Part shown: positions 6,330 through 6,414 of the stretch, in pieces | Position numbering within the stretch: the first letter of the stretch is position 1 | Layout of the letters: every line of letters begins with the position of its first letter | From: Planctomycetaceae bacterium | GTDB lineage: Bacteria > Planctomycetota > Planctomycetia > Pirellulales > Pirellulaceae | Direction: 5' to 3' | DNA length: 6,414 nucleotides | Assembly (NCBI GenBank): GCA_002702965.1 | Contig: PADE01000198.1 | Span: forward strand, 24,750 to 31,163 | The notes under the pieces: model-generated | Seen by the model: only the letters and a program-made list of their open reading frames with translations | Told to the model about the DNA's origin: nothing | Databases searched by the model: none | Program-made: the position numbers and the translations under genes

Positions 6330-6414
6330 TTTCCTGGGACCAATCCTGGTTTCCTGGGACCAATCCTGGTTTCCTGGGACCAATCCTGGTTTCCTGGGAC
6401 CAATCCTGGTTTCC
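6330..6414. repeat. Perfect 20-bp tandem repeat array, continuing past the window
   Basis: The unit TTTCCTGGGACCAATCCTGG repeats without a single mismatch from 6330 to the last base, 4.25 copies visible, and the array is cut by the window edge. There are no spacers, so it is not a CRISPR array. Each unit contains TCCTGG twice, at alternating 12- and 8-bp spacing, giving two CCTGG pentamers per unit. Because 20 is not a multiple of three, each frame cycles through all phases. No phase gives a stop codon on either strand, so all six frames are open, with a 20-residue period. The identity of the copies suggests recent slippage or recombination. Function unknown. Confidence 0.97.

Noticed and set aside
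6330..6414. CRISPR array
   Set aside because: The 20-bp units abut directly with no variable spacers, and there are no cas genes in the window.

Overview
The window looks like planctomycete chromosomal DNA of moderately high GC. The main reason is the gene pair in its left third. The 3' end of a PSD1 (DUF1553) protein gene is followed on the same strand by a complete DUF1501 gene with a twin-arginine export signal. This tandem is a hallmark of Planctomycetota and is rare elsewhere. The genus cannot be named from the sequence alone.

Layout: (1) 1-846, C-terminal 281 codons of a PSD1/DUF1553 protein whose start lies left of the window. (2) 913-2361, a DUF1501 protein 66 bp downstream, probably in the same operon. 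(3) 2362-2910, a gap of about 550 bp. It holds a good ribosome-binding site followed by a 36-codon reading frame, a coding-like fragment in another frame, a hairpin with a T-rich tail that looks like an intrinsic terminator, and the leader of the next gene. (4) 2911-5979, a secreted 1022-residue modular protein: Sec signal peptide, LamG-like domain, CBM_4_9-like domain, and a GH123/DUF4091-type glycoside hydrolase module with an Asp-Glu pair in the expected place. (5) 5980-6329, no supported gene. (6) 6330-6414, a perfect tandem array of a 20-bp unit that runs off the right edge.

How the genes relate: PSD1 and DUF1501 genes are co-inherited in planctomycetes. They are usually found beside sulfatases, glycosidases and other polysaccharide-related genes, and both are predicted to act outside the cytoplasm. 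The GH123-like protein fits this setting as an exported enzyme on an N-acetylgalactosamine-type or related glycan. It appears to be its own transcription unit, because a terminator-like hairpin lies between it and DUF1501. Nothing seen amounts to a clearly new biological system. The least explained elements are the 20-bp array, which is stop-free in all six frames, and the possibly decayed small gene in the 2362-2910 gap.
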